From a virus: a stretch of 30,371 nucleotides of DNA. The position numbers and the translations under genes are program-made. The stretch lies in the IMG/VR virus record IMGVR_UViG_3300033233_000130, positions 1 through 30,371 of that record; one strand, 5' to 3'. Shown here piece after piece: positions 16,926 through 26,100 of this stretch. The notes beneath the pieces were generated by a model that was not told where the DNA came from, did no database searches, and saw only the letters and a program-made list of their open reading frames with translations. Position 1 is the first letter of the stretch; each line of letters opens with the position of its first letter.

Positions 16926-18482
16926 TTAAAATTCCAATACAATTTTGATGTCTTCTTTTTGAGTGGATGATCTAGTTATTGCTGCACGATTGTCAACGTA
17001 AACAATTTCTCCACTATACTTTTTAACTTCTGGATTTGCAAGTCCATTAATAAACTGTTGACCCAAATAGTATGTCTTACTATTTATTGTTGTTTTAATA
17101 CCCGGTTCTGACGTTGATCCAAAGTTAGTGTCAATAGTTAAACTACCAGATCCCCCCAAAATTTCAGTATTACCTCCAGTTATTGGTGATGAAGAAAATC
17201 TATTAAGTTTATATCCGTAAGTGGCACTATTGCCAGTTGCTAATGATTTATCTTGCCAGTATTTAAGAACTCCATTGGTTGGAGTCCACGAAACAACTCT
17301 ACCAACTGCTGTTACTCCTGTTCCAATTGTTTGACGAACATAAGCATCTTGAGTAAATGTAGTTGTAGTTACATTTGATCCTGATAATTTTAGTGCATAA
17401 ACTGAACTTGCTTTTGATAATCTAAGAAGTTCTGTAGAATCTGCTGCGACTGGATTTTTGACAATTCCAACTCTTGAAAATTGATTTCCAACAATAAAGT
17501 CAGGATTTAAAGAATCATTTTCAAATCTAGAGTAGAGCAAAACTCTGTACGCACCCAATTCTTTATGAATGTCATAACCATGCCCTCCAGATGGGGGAAT
17601 AATAACTTCTAAATTTGCTTCTGTTGCCCCAGTATTTTCAATACCTGCAGATTCTAAATCTACAGTTCCGAAAGTATAGTTTGACCCCCCATTTGTCAAT
17701 TCAACGGCATCTACGGTCCCTGTACTATTTACAATTACTGAACATGTAGCATCTTTTCCATCTCCGTTAATTTGAACATTATTGTATGTTGCTGCTGTTC
17801 CATATCCGACTCCGCGATTTTTAATCGTAACAATTTTAATTTGACCGCTTTGTACTGCATTATTTCTAACTGCTTGATAAGATGCTCCGGTTTCCCAATC
17901 ATTTGGAACTGGCATAAAATTAGTGGAATCAAACTTTATAATTTCATTTGGTTTGATTGTGTATAAAAATTTCCAAATGTATCCATCTCCACTTGTTCCT
18001 GCAGATCTTGGTTCTAAGTCGGTGAATGTGGGTTCGTCTAGAGATGGTCTTCCAGAAGGATTTTCTGGATCAGTTCCATTTTGAAGACAAATATAGACTC
18101 TGTAATCCGAGTTTACCACATAATAATTTGAATCATATAAATTTGTTGATGATGTCACATTTGATAAATTTGTTCTACTGTAATCATGTCGATAGAAGTC
18201 ATAAAATGTCCCCGACCTCCACTCAACTTTTCTAACTACTCGAACTACGTCATCTGCATTAATTTTTTTCATTGCGATCATTGTGTCCCAATAATCGTTT
18301 TCTTCAACAAAAGCATCTTTTGGTGTAGGGGGATTATCATCCCAAGTTGCTGAAAGTTCGTTAGAATTTGGTAAACCAATCCAAAGATAATAATTATTTG
18401 TAGTAGAACCTATTCCAGTGACACCTGAAACAAAAGATTCGGCACTTTTTATACGAAATTGATCAGTTATAATCGCAGGCAT
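16926..18482 (-). CDS. gp8: Baseplate wedge protein gp8 with internal insertions
   Basis: Gp8 is a structural subunit of the baseplate wedge that binds gp7 and gp10 in T4. The end of this protein, KKYSGEIVYVDNRAAITRSS plus EDIKIVLEF, matches the T4 gp8 C-terminus ('HSGEMIYMENRPPI...EEINILFTF'). The front matches too: ITDQFRIKSAESF, YYLWIGLPN, DYWDTMIAMKKI, DYRVYICLQNG, GDGYIWKFLYTI and FMPVPNDWE. T4 gp8 has 334 residues; this has 518. The extra length lies in a GxGY-repeat segment (about 213-300: NRGVGYGTAATYNNVQI, TNGGSNYTFGTVDL) and a second Gly/Thr/Ser-rich segment (about 345-465). A CATAAATA box lies 20 bases before the ATG. No Shine-Dalgarno is evident. Confidence 0.92.
   Translation of the reverse strand: MPAIITDQFRIKSAESFVSGVTGIGSTTNNYYLWIGLPNSNELSATWDDNPPTPKDAFVEENDYWDTMIAMKKINADDVVRVVRKVEWRSGTFYDFYRHDYSRTNLSNVTSSTNLYDSNYYVVNSDYRVYICLQNGTDPENPSGRPSLDEPTFTDLEPRSAGTSGDGYIWKFLYTIKPNEIIKFDSTNFMPVPNDWETGASYQAVRNNAVQSGQIKIVTIKNRGVGYGTAATYNNVQINGDGKDATCSVIVNSTGTVDAVELTNGGSNYTFGTVDLESAGIENTGATEANLEVIIPPSGGHGYDIHKELGAYRVLLYSRFENDSLNPDFIVGNQFSRVGIVKNPVAADSTELLRLSKASSVYALKLSGSNVTTTTFTQDAYVRQTIGTGVTAVGRVVSWTPTNGVLKYWQDKSLATGNSATYGYKLNRFSSSPITGGNTEILGGSGSLTIDTNFGSTSEPGIKTTINSKTYYLGQQFINGLANPEVKKYSGEIVYVDNRAAITRSSTQKEDIKIVLEF
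17583..17846 (-). repeat. GxGY repeat insertion in gp8
   Basis: Residues about 213-300 contain two units (IKNRGVGYGTAATYNNVQI and LTNGGSNYTFGTVDL) absent from T4 gp8. They fall between the conserved N-terminal part ending near MPVPNDWETG and the part resuming at GYDIHKELGAYRVLLYSRF. Confidence 0.65.
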
Positions 18483-18502
18483 TTTAACGTTACTTTTTGT
18501 TT

Positions 18503-18510
18503 TATTTATG
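18503..18510 (-). promoter_or_regulatory. Probable late promoter box (CATAAATA) before gp8
   Basis: The minus strand reads CATAAATA, a 7/8 match to the T4 late consensus TATAAATA. It lies in the 33-base gap between the 1490-aa gene and gp8, 20 bases from the gp8 ATG. The position and orientation are right for a late promoter, but AT-richness raises the chance of a random match. Confidence 0.45.
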
Positions 18511-18515
18511 CACTA

Positions 18516-21500
18516 TCAATAGAGACTATAAGTATCTAACAATTCTAAAGATCTTATTAATAATGGCCCTGTTTCTATACCAATGGACCCATCAGTATTA
18601 TTTGCTGTAAAAGATTTTGGATTTTCTCTCTTAAAATCAAAAATCTTACCCCAAGAATAATTGCCAAAAAATTCACTACTTCCTGTTGAAATAGAACTGT
18701 TACTATTAACACTAACAGTAACTCTTGTTAAAAGAGTGGATCCGATTCCAATTGCGTTACCAATTATTGTAGATACTCCGACAACTCTATAAATGTTATC
18801 AATAAATGTTGTTCCAACTCCGACAACAGAAGATGTAGAACCAGAAGCAGATGAATATGAAATGTTTGGACTCCCAACATTTGATTCAGTAATTACGAAA
18901 TAGTATCCAGTTTTAATACCACTATGTGTAATGGCATTACTCATTAAAGTAGAATCTCTTAATGGAGATTCTACTGGAATAAACAAGTCAAAATTAATGC
19001 CAGTTGTTGCAACTCCAACAATTGATGTCGATGCAATTCCTGTAATAATTCCAAAATCTCCTTCATAACTTACGTTTATAATTGTTTCTGAAGAATGAGG
19101 TTCTGGTTCAATAAGAACTGATGGTGGATTTGATTGTGAGTATCCAAGACCTCCATTAAGAATTTGAACCGATGAAACTGTTCCTAATCCAGAGATGTTT
19201 GCGATTACAGATGCATTTGAAGTATAAACTACAATCCCATCATTAATAGTTCCTATTCTAGATGTTGCTGCGATAGAAACCACTGGAGAAGTATTAAATC
19301 CGACTCCACCATCACTAATGACAATAGAAGAAATAGAACCTATTCCAGAAACAATTGCTGTTGAAATTGCCCCTGCTTTTTCTTGTTGATTAATTATTTT
19401 AATTTTTGATAAAGATTTTGGAAAATCATCATACTCATTAAATAATGGCACAAGATAGTTTACATAAATTTCAGTGGATGATGTACTTACATTGTTTAAC
19501 AAATAACAAATTGGCGAAATTCTTGATGATAACAAAGGTCTATCTTTTGAAAACTCAAGTCCATCAATAATTAAATCTGACGTTTGCTTTATAAGTGAAA
19601 GTGGTCTTAAATAATCTTTTGTAGTTGAAATACCATTTCCTTCGTATGTATTGGTTAGAATGTAATTTGTAGTTCTGGTTTCAATACCTACCATGGTTCT
19701 TTCTGATTGACTGTCTTCCGTATCATTTTTTTCTGGAAAATTTAAAATTTGAACTCCATCACCAACATTAAACGGCGAAATAATTCTTTTTGTTCTGACA
19801 TCTGCAGATGAACCTATGTAGAAATAAATTTCACATTTGTCTTCTGGCATAGGTGCCTCAGTAAATTTTATTAATCCGCCCACAACACGATAACTTTCAA
19901 CTGGTATTTGTAAAACATCATTTATAAAAACTAAGAAGTTATAATTTATTAAAATTTGAGATCCCTTAGTTGCAGCATATGGAAAGGGTACTTCATCATC
20001 TATCGTTATTTTGAAAACCTTTTCAAATCCGTCAAATTGATCTTTAATAGAATCTAATCTAATTATTTCCCCAATAGAAAACCCAGAAAAACTGTCATCA
20101 TAAGTTCTTGTTATTGTTAGTCTAAATGAAGTAAATCCAGCACCAACTGTAGGATCAGTTGGAACTCCGACAGATCCTCCGGATGCAATTGTTAGTTTAT
20201 CTCCAACTTTATAATTGTTTCCATTTTTTGTAATTTCGAAATTGATTACACTAAGTCCAGATCCAACAATAATTGAAACTGACGCACCAATTCCGGTTAA
20301 ACTTCCAATCAAGGGTAAATTTTCATAGGGAAGAGGATCATCAAATACAATTTTTGGAGGATTAGAAGAAGTATATCCACCACCAACGTTCGTAACTGTA
20401 ACTGATGTTACAATACCTGCAGTTACATTTGCACGTCCAATAGTAGTAATACCTGAATTTGTTATAACTTTTACTGAAATGTTTGTCTGAATACCTATTC
20501 TATATCCAGATCCACTATTTCCAATGGAAATTGATGAAATTGATCCTAAACCTGAAATAACTGCCGTCCCACCTGCAGAAACTAATGGTTGATATCCATA
20601 AGAGGTACTGCCAGCAACAGAAACAATAACTCCTCCTTTAGGAATATTTCCAGTATTTACGTCATAGTTTGTTGAAGCAGCAGTTCCAACAAAAGTTATC
20701 GTAGTAATTCCTGCTTTTTCTTCAAGTACATAATTATCTGTTATGTGTTGAGGTACTTGATTGATTAGAAAAATGCTATTGTATGTAGAGATACCAGTTA
20801 AATTTATACCCTCTTCTGATAAACTAAAAGATTTTGTAATGCCATTAAATTGTTCTGCAATATTATCAAAAAGATGATTTTCTAAATATGTTTGATTTGA
20901 TGAATCTGAGTCACCATTTCTCAAAAAGACTCTGCCAACAAATGATGATGATGTTTGAATTCCAGGATAACCTTTTAAACCTCTAGGTGGTTCTGTAAAT
21001 GAAATTTTTTCATTTTCAATAGTAAAATCACCAATGTACTTGGTTACAGTTGATCCAATTGAATGTGAATCAAATTCAGAATTTAACCAACCCCTATCAA
21101 CATTGACTAAATTGTCTGAAATTGTTTTCACTCTCATATATTCATTGTCAACCTTCAATAAATCTCCGGCAAAAAAGGAAACAATGCCGACAACACTAAA
21201 TGAAGGTTGAAAATCTGTAATGTTCTCTGCTAACTCAAATAGTAAGTTTGTTTTTGTTAGAGGAGATTGAATTGTGTTATCGAGACAAATAATTGATTTT
21301 GTTAATGGATTTACTCTACTTTTGAATGAATGAGATAACTCTGTAAGTGGGGCTAGAGTTGTTATGTTTAATGGAACTGCAGGAACTGATAACGCATCTT
21401 CTGCAGTTTGAGCAACTTTTAATTTAGTTTCAGAGACCTTGATCGCAAAAAGATTTGATGGGAGTTTATCAGTAGTTCCTATACCAACAATAGAAGTAGT

Positions 21501-22988
21501 TGCGATTCCAATCCTACTTTCATCCAAAATTACTGCGGTAGTAGCATCTTTTGCTGAGGTGTATAAAATAGGTTCTCCAGTAGTGAAAAAGTGGTTTTTA
21601 ATTACGAATACATCATTTATTGTATCTACAACTGTGGAACTAGATCCCACAAACTCTTTATAGAACAAAGGATCACCTTTATGCTTTAAGTCAAATGTTC
21701 TTGAAGTGTCTTCAGATGATGCGAGATACGTTGCATTATAATTTTCAATTTGATTATTTTGTAAAGAAGAAATTCCAACTGGAGTAGATCCATTAGGAAG
21801 ATTTAATAAAATAACCTTTGCCTCAATAGATTTATTTGCCGGTGGAATGAATAATAATTCAACTTCAGATCCATTAAATTGAGATGAAAATGATCCAATC
21901 CCAGAAGAAGTTGATACTGATGCAAATTCATTAATAAAAGTATCTACATTATTATGAAGAATTAATATTTGAGACGTTTCAATTTTATTGTCAGTTGTAT
22001 TTTTAATTTCGACAAAACAATCTGCAGCATTATATATATTACTACTAAATCCTATTATTCTTGTAGATAATGGAGAAGATGTTGATGCAATAGATGTGTA
22101 TGATGTTAAGAATTTTGCAGCACCTATTGGCAAACTACCTATTCCTGTTGTTGAAATTCCAATAGAGGTTTGAAATATAGATACACTTAGATTTCTTGAG
22201 GGTATTGGAGTAAATTTTAAAAATATGTCACTTCCAGAAATAGAAGATCCAAACGTTCCTAATCCGCTAGACGCAGAATCAAACAGAGGATTGTCGGTTG
22301 TAATTGTTCCATAATCTAAATCATGAAGTATTGATGATACTCCATCTTGTATTAAAATAAATTCATTAAATTGTTTAATTGTGGTGTTATCAGTATCTAC
22401 TACTTGAATTGAAAATTTAGAAGAAGAATACTCTGCTGTAGTAAATGAAACAATTCCAACAGCAGATGGAGTGATTGATGACGTAATTCCAATATTAGTA
22501 GATTGAATACTGAACGCACTGCCAACTAAAATACCAGTAGTTCCTACTCCCACGTTATTGAAAAATGGAATTTTAATTGCACGAATAGAATAGCTACTAA
22601 AAATTGGATTTGCTGGATAAAATAACAAATTAGCAGTATTTACTTCTGTTTGAGAAACTTCGTAGTCAAAATACCCAAGATCATAAAGAGATTCTACTCT
22701 TCCAAACGGAACGAGAAATCCATTTGATCCATCGTGAGTAAAATTTAATTGAATTAACTGACTTTCTCCAGTAAATCTTACATTGTAAATATAAAAATAA
22801 TACTTGATAGATCCAAAAGAATTTAAATCTATAGTGTCAATTATGGAATAATTGACACTTCGTGCTTCATCCCTAAAATTTGAACTTATATCATCAATAG
22901 GAATAACTCTATTGCTGACACATTCTATGTAATCACTTGTAAATTTATTTTCCAAATAAATTTCATTTGAAATTTTTTTAGACTGCAT
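18516..22988 (-). CDS. 1490-aa modular baseplate/virion structural protein
   Basis: A large beta-rich protein between the gp7-like and gp8 genes, so probably part of the baseplate wedge or its periphery. The function is unassigned. The N-terminal region has NFRDEARSVNYSIIDTIDLN and then three related domains at about 60-145, 186-280 and 314-398, sharing 'FILIQDG'/'ILILHNN', a 'GSFSS.xSGS/NGS.V.L.F.P' core and a final strand. Then come a FTTGEPILYTS...FAIKVSETKLKVA module (about 455-545), an AGDLLKVDNEYMRV...VDRGW module (605-650), two 'FLINQVPQ'/'FINDVLQIP' modules (708-772 and 984-1060), and GxGY repeats (GSGYRIG, GGGYTSSNPPKIVF, GLGYSQSNPPSVLI). The ATG at 22988 has GGAG nine bases upstream and follows the 46-aa gene by 14 bases. 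Confidence 0.85.
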   Translation of the reverse strand: MQSKKISNEIYLENKFTSDYIECVSNRVIPIDDISSNFRDEARSVNYSIIDTIDLNSFGSIKYYFYIYNVRFTGESQLIQLNFTHDGSNGFLVPFGRVESLYDLGYFDYEVSQTEVNTANLLFYPANPIFSSYSIRAIKIPFFNNVGVGTTGILVGSAFSIQSTNIGITSSITPSAVGIVSFTTAEYSSSKFSIQVVDTDNTTIKQFNEFILIQDGVSSILHDLDYGTITTDNPLFDSASSGLGTFGSSISGSDIFLKFTPIPSRNLSVSIFQTSIGISTTGIGSLPIGAAKFLTSYTSIASTSSPLSTRIIGFSSNIYNAADCFVEIKNTTDNKIETSQILILHNNVDTFINEFASVSTSSGIGSFSSQFNGSEVELLFIPPANKSIEAKVILLNLPNGSTPVGISSLQNNQIENYNATYLASSEDTSRTFDLKHKGDPLFYKEFVGSSSTVVDTINDVFVIKNHFFTTGEPILYTSAKDATTAVILDESRIGIATTSIVGIGTTDKLPSNLFAIKVSETKLKVAQTAEDALSVPAVPLNITTLAPLTELSHSFKSRVNPLTKSIICLDNTIQSPLTKTNLLFELAENITDFQPSFSVVGIVSFFAGDLLKVDNEYMRVKTISDNLVNVDRGWLNSEFDSHSIGSTVTKYIGDFTIENEKISFTEPPRGLKGYPGIQTSSSFVGRVFLRNGDSDSSNQTYLENHLFDNIAEQFNGITKSFSLSEEGINLTGISTYNSIFLINQVPQHITDNYVLEEKAGITTITFVGTAASTNYDVNTGNIPKGGVIVSVAGSTSYGYQPLVSAGGTAVISGLGSISSISIGNSGSGYRIGIQTNISVKVITNSGITTIGRANVTAGIVTSVTVTNVGGGYTSSNPPKIVFDDPLPYENLPLIGSLTGIGASVSIIVGSGLSVINFEITKNGNNYKVGDKLTIASGGSVGVPTDPTVGAGFTSFRLTITRTYDDSFSGFSIGEIIRLDSIKDQFDGFEKVFKITIDDEVPFPYAATKGSQILINYNFLVFINDVLQIPVESYRVVGGLIKFTEAPMPEDKCEIYFYIGSSADVRTKRIISPFNVGDGVQILNFPEKNDTEDSQSERTMVGIETRTTNYILTNTYEGNGISTTKDYLRPLSLIKQTSDLIIDGLEFSKDRPLLSSRISPICYLLNNVSTSSTEIYVNYLVPLFNEYDDFPKSLSKIKIINQQEKAGAISTAIVSGIGSISSIVISDGGVGFNTSPVVSIAATSRIGTINDGIVVYTSNASVIANISGLGTVSSVQILNGGLGYSQSNPPSVLIEPEPHSSETIINVSYEGDFGIITGIASTSIVGVATTGINFDLFIPVESPLRDSTLMSNAITHSGIKTGYYFVITESNVGSPNISYSSASGSTSSVVGVGTTFIDNIYRVVGVSTIIGNAIGIGSTLLTRVTVSVNSNSSISTGSSEFFGNYSWGKIFDFKRENPKSFTANNTDGSIGIETGPLLIRSLELLDTYSLY
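19089..19376 (-). repeat. GxGY repeats, C-terminal cluster in the 1490-aa protein
   Basis: Residues about 1205-1300 hold two units: SGIGSISSIVISDGGVGFNT with SPVVSI, and SGLGTVSSVQILNGGLGYSQ with NPPSVLI. The two copies are strikingly alike (SG-G--SS--I--GG-G), suggesting fairly recent internal duplication at the protein level. Confidence 0.8.
20109..20591 (-). repeat. GxGY repeats, central cluster in the 1490-aa protein
   Basis: Residues about 800-960 contain three or four units: SGLGSISSISIGNSGSGYRI, GIVTSVTVTNVGGGYTSSNP with PKIVF, and VINFEITKNGNNYKVGDKLT. The SGLGSISSI phrase also occurs in the C-terminal cluster of the same protein. Confidence 0.8.
21795..22811 (-). repeat. Three related N-terminal domains in the 1490-aa protein
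   Basis: Copies at about 22811-22554, 22433-22149 and 22049-21795 (residues 60-145, 186-280 and 314-398). Shared features are an opening strand (KYYFYIYN, KFSIQVVD, DCFVEIKN), a central 'LI--DGV/NNV' strand, and a closing segment GLGTFGSSISGSDIFLKFTP or GIGSFSSQFNGSEVELLFIP. The first copy is the most diverged. Confidence 0.6.
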
Positions 22989-22997
22989 TAGATATTA

Positions 22998-23001
22998 CTC
23001 C
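22998..23001 (-). promoter_or_regulatory. Ribosome binding site of the 1490-aa gene
   Basis: GGAG on the minus strand lies nine bases before the ATG at 22988. It directly follows the stop codon of the 46-aa ORF and supports both that start and the tight coupling of the two genes. Confidence 0.6.
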
Positions 23002-23002
23002 A

Positions 23003-23143
23003 CTAATTGTTTGTCAAGATGTTTATCATATTTTCACTACACAAATCAAAATCAACTTTTCTATAAACTGAAACAGTTTCAACAACATCAAGTTTATTTG
23101 TAATTTGGGTATTTTCTTCAATTATAAGAATTTCTTCTTCCAT
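23003..23143 (-). CDS. 46-aa acidic hypothetical protein
   Basis: A short ORF filling the gap between the gp7-like gene and the 1490-aa gene. It starts MEEEILIIEENTQITNKLDV and ends LCSENMINILTNN, with a TAG at 23003-23005. The N-terminal half is acidic, followed by VVETVSVYRKVDFD. No membrane segment or known motif is seen. Its support comes from fitting the intergenic space (32 bases after the upstream stop and 14 bases before the next ATG) on the same strand, and from a late-promoter-like box 21 bases upstream. No clear Shine-Dalgarno is present. The function is unknown. Confidence 0.6.
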   Translation of the reverse strand: MEEEILIIEENTQITNKLDVVETVSVYRKVDFDLCSENMINILTNN

Positions 23144-23164
23144 TTATTTGGTATAAATTTTAAT

Positions 23165-23172
23165 TATTTATT
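23165..23172 (-). promoter_or_regulatory. Possible late promoter box (AATAAATA) before the 46-aa ORF
   Basis: The minus strand reads AATAAATA, a 7/8 match to the T4 late consensus, in the 32-base gap after the gp7-like gene. The spacing to the ATG (21 bases) is almost the same as that of the CATAAATA box before gp8 (20 bases). The surrounding DNA is nearly all A/T, so the call is tentative. Confidence 0.35.
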
Positions 23173-23175
23173 TGC

Positions 23176-26100
23176 TCAAATATTTGTTCTAAATGTAGAC
23201 ACAATCAATGCAGATTTGACTGTTGCTTTATTTTCTGGAATGGAAATAATTTGAAGATCTGCAAAATTTTTGAATCCAACAGAATGTGTAGAGGCATCTA
23301 CAATATTTTGCCATTTTACTCTAGGAATTTCACTTTTAATTGAGTATGAAAATAATTGATAGTAATCACTGTCATGAATTTTTTGAGTTTCGTCACTTAA
23401 TTTTCCGGTTTGTTTTTGCCAACCATCTACAGTCAGAGATGACGATCTAACTTTGAAGAATGATTCTACAAAATTAGTATCCTTTACAATTGCAGATGAT
23501 TTTGAAGATTGTCCGACTAAGACATCACCTGGTTTTAAATAATCAATTTCTGCAATTACTTTTGCTATTTTGTTATTCTCGTCGATTGAGATTATTTCCC
23601 CGTAGTTAGAGGATCCAACATAAAATTTTTCGTTTTTATTAAATTTCGTTGGTTCCATCAATGGAACAAAAATTGGCAAATCTGTATTCAGAATTACTTT
23701 TCCAGAAGAAGATGTTTTGTTAAAATTTCCAGGATTTTTTGAATTAATAGTATAAACAATTTGACTGTTTGCTGTATTTACCCCAACAACCGTAAAATAT
23801 TCATATCTATAATTTGATGAATTAAACCCATCTCCAGTAGAAACAATTCCAATGTTTTCTACAAATATTTTATTACCTATTGTAAATGGAAAATTATTAG
23901 AAGTGAATGTCCTATTTAATTTTAGAGTAACTTGATTTGTAGAAGAATTAAATGATACAGTTTGAATTCCAACACCGTTTGAATTATTTGTAGCAATAAT
24001 TTTTGGTAAAATTGAAAACAAAGTCTGTGGTATTTGCAAAACATTTGCATTAGCAATAGAAGTTCCTCTCAATCTAGTATCGAGTAAAAATCCAGAAATT
24101 TCTTCATTAGTAATTGCGTCAACTACAATTAAATTTGGAGGAACTGTATATTTTTTTCCTCCCGTAACTACTGTAATTCCAACCAACTTAGATAATGATT
24201 CTAATCGTACAGTTTGAGGGAAAATAGCAAAAGGTCTTAATGTTAAATCAGACGAATAGTTGAAACCAACACTCTTTAATGTATGTTTTTTTAATATACC
24301 AATTGATGATCCATACAGTCTAATAAGAGATGATGAATTGTTAGAAGTTCCTGCGGAAACAACAACAGGAGGATATGAATATCCATTTCCGGAAGATAAG
24401 ATTTGTATATTTCCAATCGGACCCTTTACGTTTGGAGATGATGATGAAAATTTAATAACAGTAGCATCATTGGCAGTGTATACATTTTTTTCTGGCTCTA
24501 ATTCTAGATTAACTTTAAATGAAGTTGATCCAACACTAATAACATTTGTTGTAGTATTATATAAACTAGTTTGCTTACTTTGAAGACTTGAATAATTTAT
24601 TACTTCAGTATCAATAATTGGAGATTTGAAAAAATCTTGTATTAAATTTGTTGATTTTGGTTCCAACCTATAAAAAAGTTGCTCTGGAGTACTATCCGTA
24701 ATTTCAAGTTGAACTTTGCCGCTACCAATACCAACTTGTCCTATTTTTTTAACATTAAATTTATTGGATTTTTCATTAATAAAATATGGAATTGTAAAAT
24801 TTCTGTCTTTGTATATGTTAAAATCAAAAACTTCTATTTTTTTGCCAGAAATTGACTGACTTAAAGAAGAGTCTGATAAATCAAATACTACAGTATAACC
24901 CTTAGTTGCAGTAACTTGTGGATTTATTTTGGATAAAGTTTGAGTCACTCCACCAGAAGAAGATAAGTTAATGAATTCTGGAGACGGTTTTGTTGCCTTA
25001 TAAAAACTTTCTGCTAATCTAAAAGTATTTTTATCAATACGAATTATAAAATAAGATCTTTTTGTAAACAAAGGAGATGCTGGATTTGTACTTGAATATA
25101 ATACTTTATCTCCTGTTGCAAAGTTGTGATTAGGAACTATAATTTTACTTGTATTAGGGTTTACATTAGTGGATGCAATTCCAACTCCTCCTAATAGAGT
25201 TAATTTGGTATTTATATCATATTTAATTGAAACCGTAGTTGTTATCCCTGGTGTTAATGAAATTTTAACTTCATCGTTTAGAGAAAGATTGTGATCATTT
25301 TCACAAACTATTGTAGCAATTATTTTTTCAACAGTTCCCTTAAATTCTGGTTTTTGTGGAGTAAAGCTATGATAAGAACCAGATCCATAGGAAATAAATG
25401 ATAATTGCTTTCCTGGAACTCCAATTCCTTCAGGAAATCCAGAAGATCCAATGCCAACAGCAGTAGTTGAAATTCCTAATAAATCAGAACTTACTTTAAT
25501 TGCATAAACTGTCGAACTATCATCTAAAGAAAATGTTGTTGATTGATTTGAAACTACAATTGATGACGATGATCCATTTGAATATGTCAATGGTTGTCCA
25601 GTAACAAAATTATGATTTTCTAGATAGATGGATCTAGTTGGAATTAATTTATTAGTTGGAACATTATTTGGAACATTAATAGTATATGTTATAGTTGATC
25701 CAATTCCAACTCCAAAGGATGTTCCTAAAGCAACGGATTGTGTTGGGTTGAAATAATATGGAATATTTTTAAAAGTTTCTATGTTAGTGCTAATACCTAA
25801 ACTAAAATTAATTTTTTTTGTTAAAGTTGTTAATTTATTACCAGCAGAAATACTACTTCCACCAGTTCCAGAATATCTTCTTAAAACTCTGAGTTTTGTA
25901 TTTGCAGCGTCAACATTTAATACTAAAAATTGTTCGCTGCCAAAAGACAGAATATCATTTGGAGCAATATTTTCTAGATTTGTAATATCAGGTCCTACGA
26001 CAGAAATTGAAGTTACAATCCCAGTTTGTCCTGTTGTTCCAATACCAGTTGATAAAGAATAAACTGGTTCAAAAATTGTAATTCTATGCTGACCATTTAA

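Noticed and set aside
25209-25216. Exact TATAAATA on the minus strand inside the gp7-like gene
   Set aside because: It is far from any gene start; a chance match is expected in DNA this AT-rich.
7125-26062. Plus-strand ORFs rich in Pro/Val/Ile (for example at 7125-7418, 10756-11007, 25781-26062)
   Set aside because: These are the reverse reading of GxGT/GxGY-coding DNA; their Pro/Ile/Val bias is the expected complement of Gly/Asn/Thr codons.
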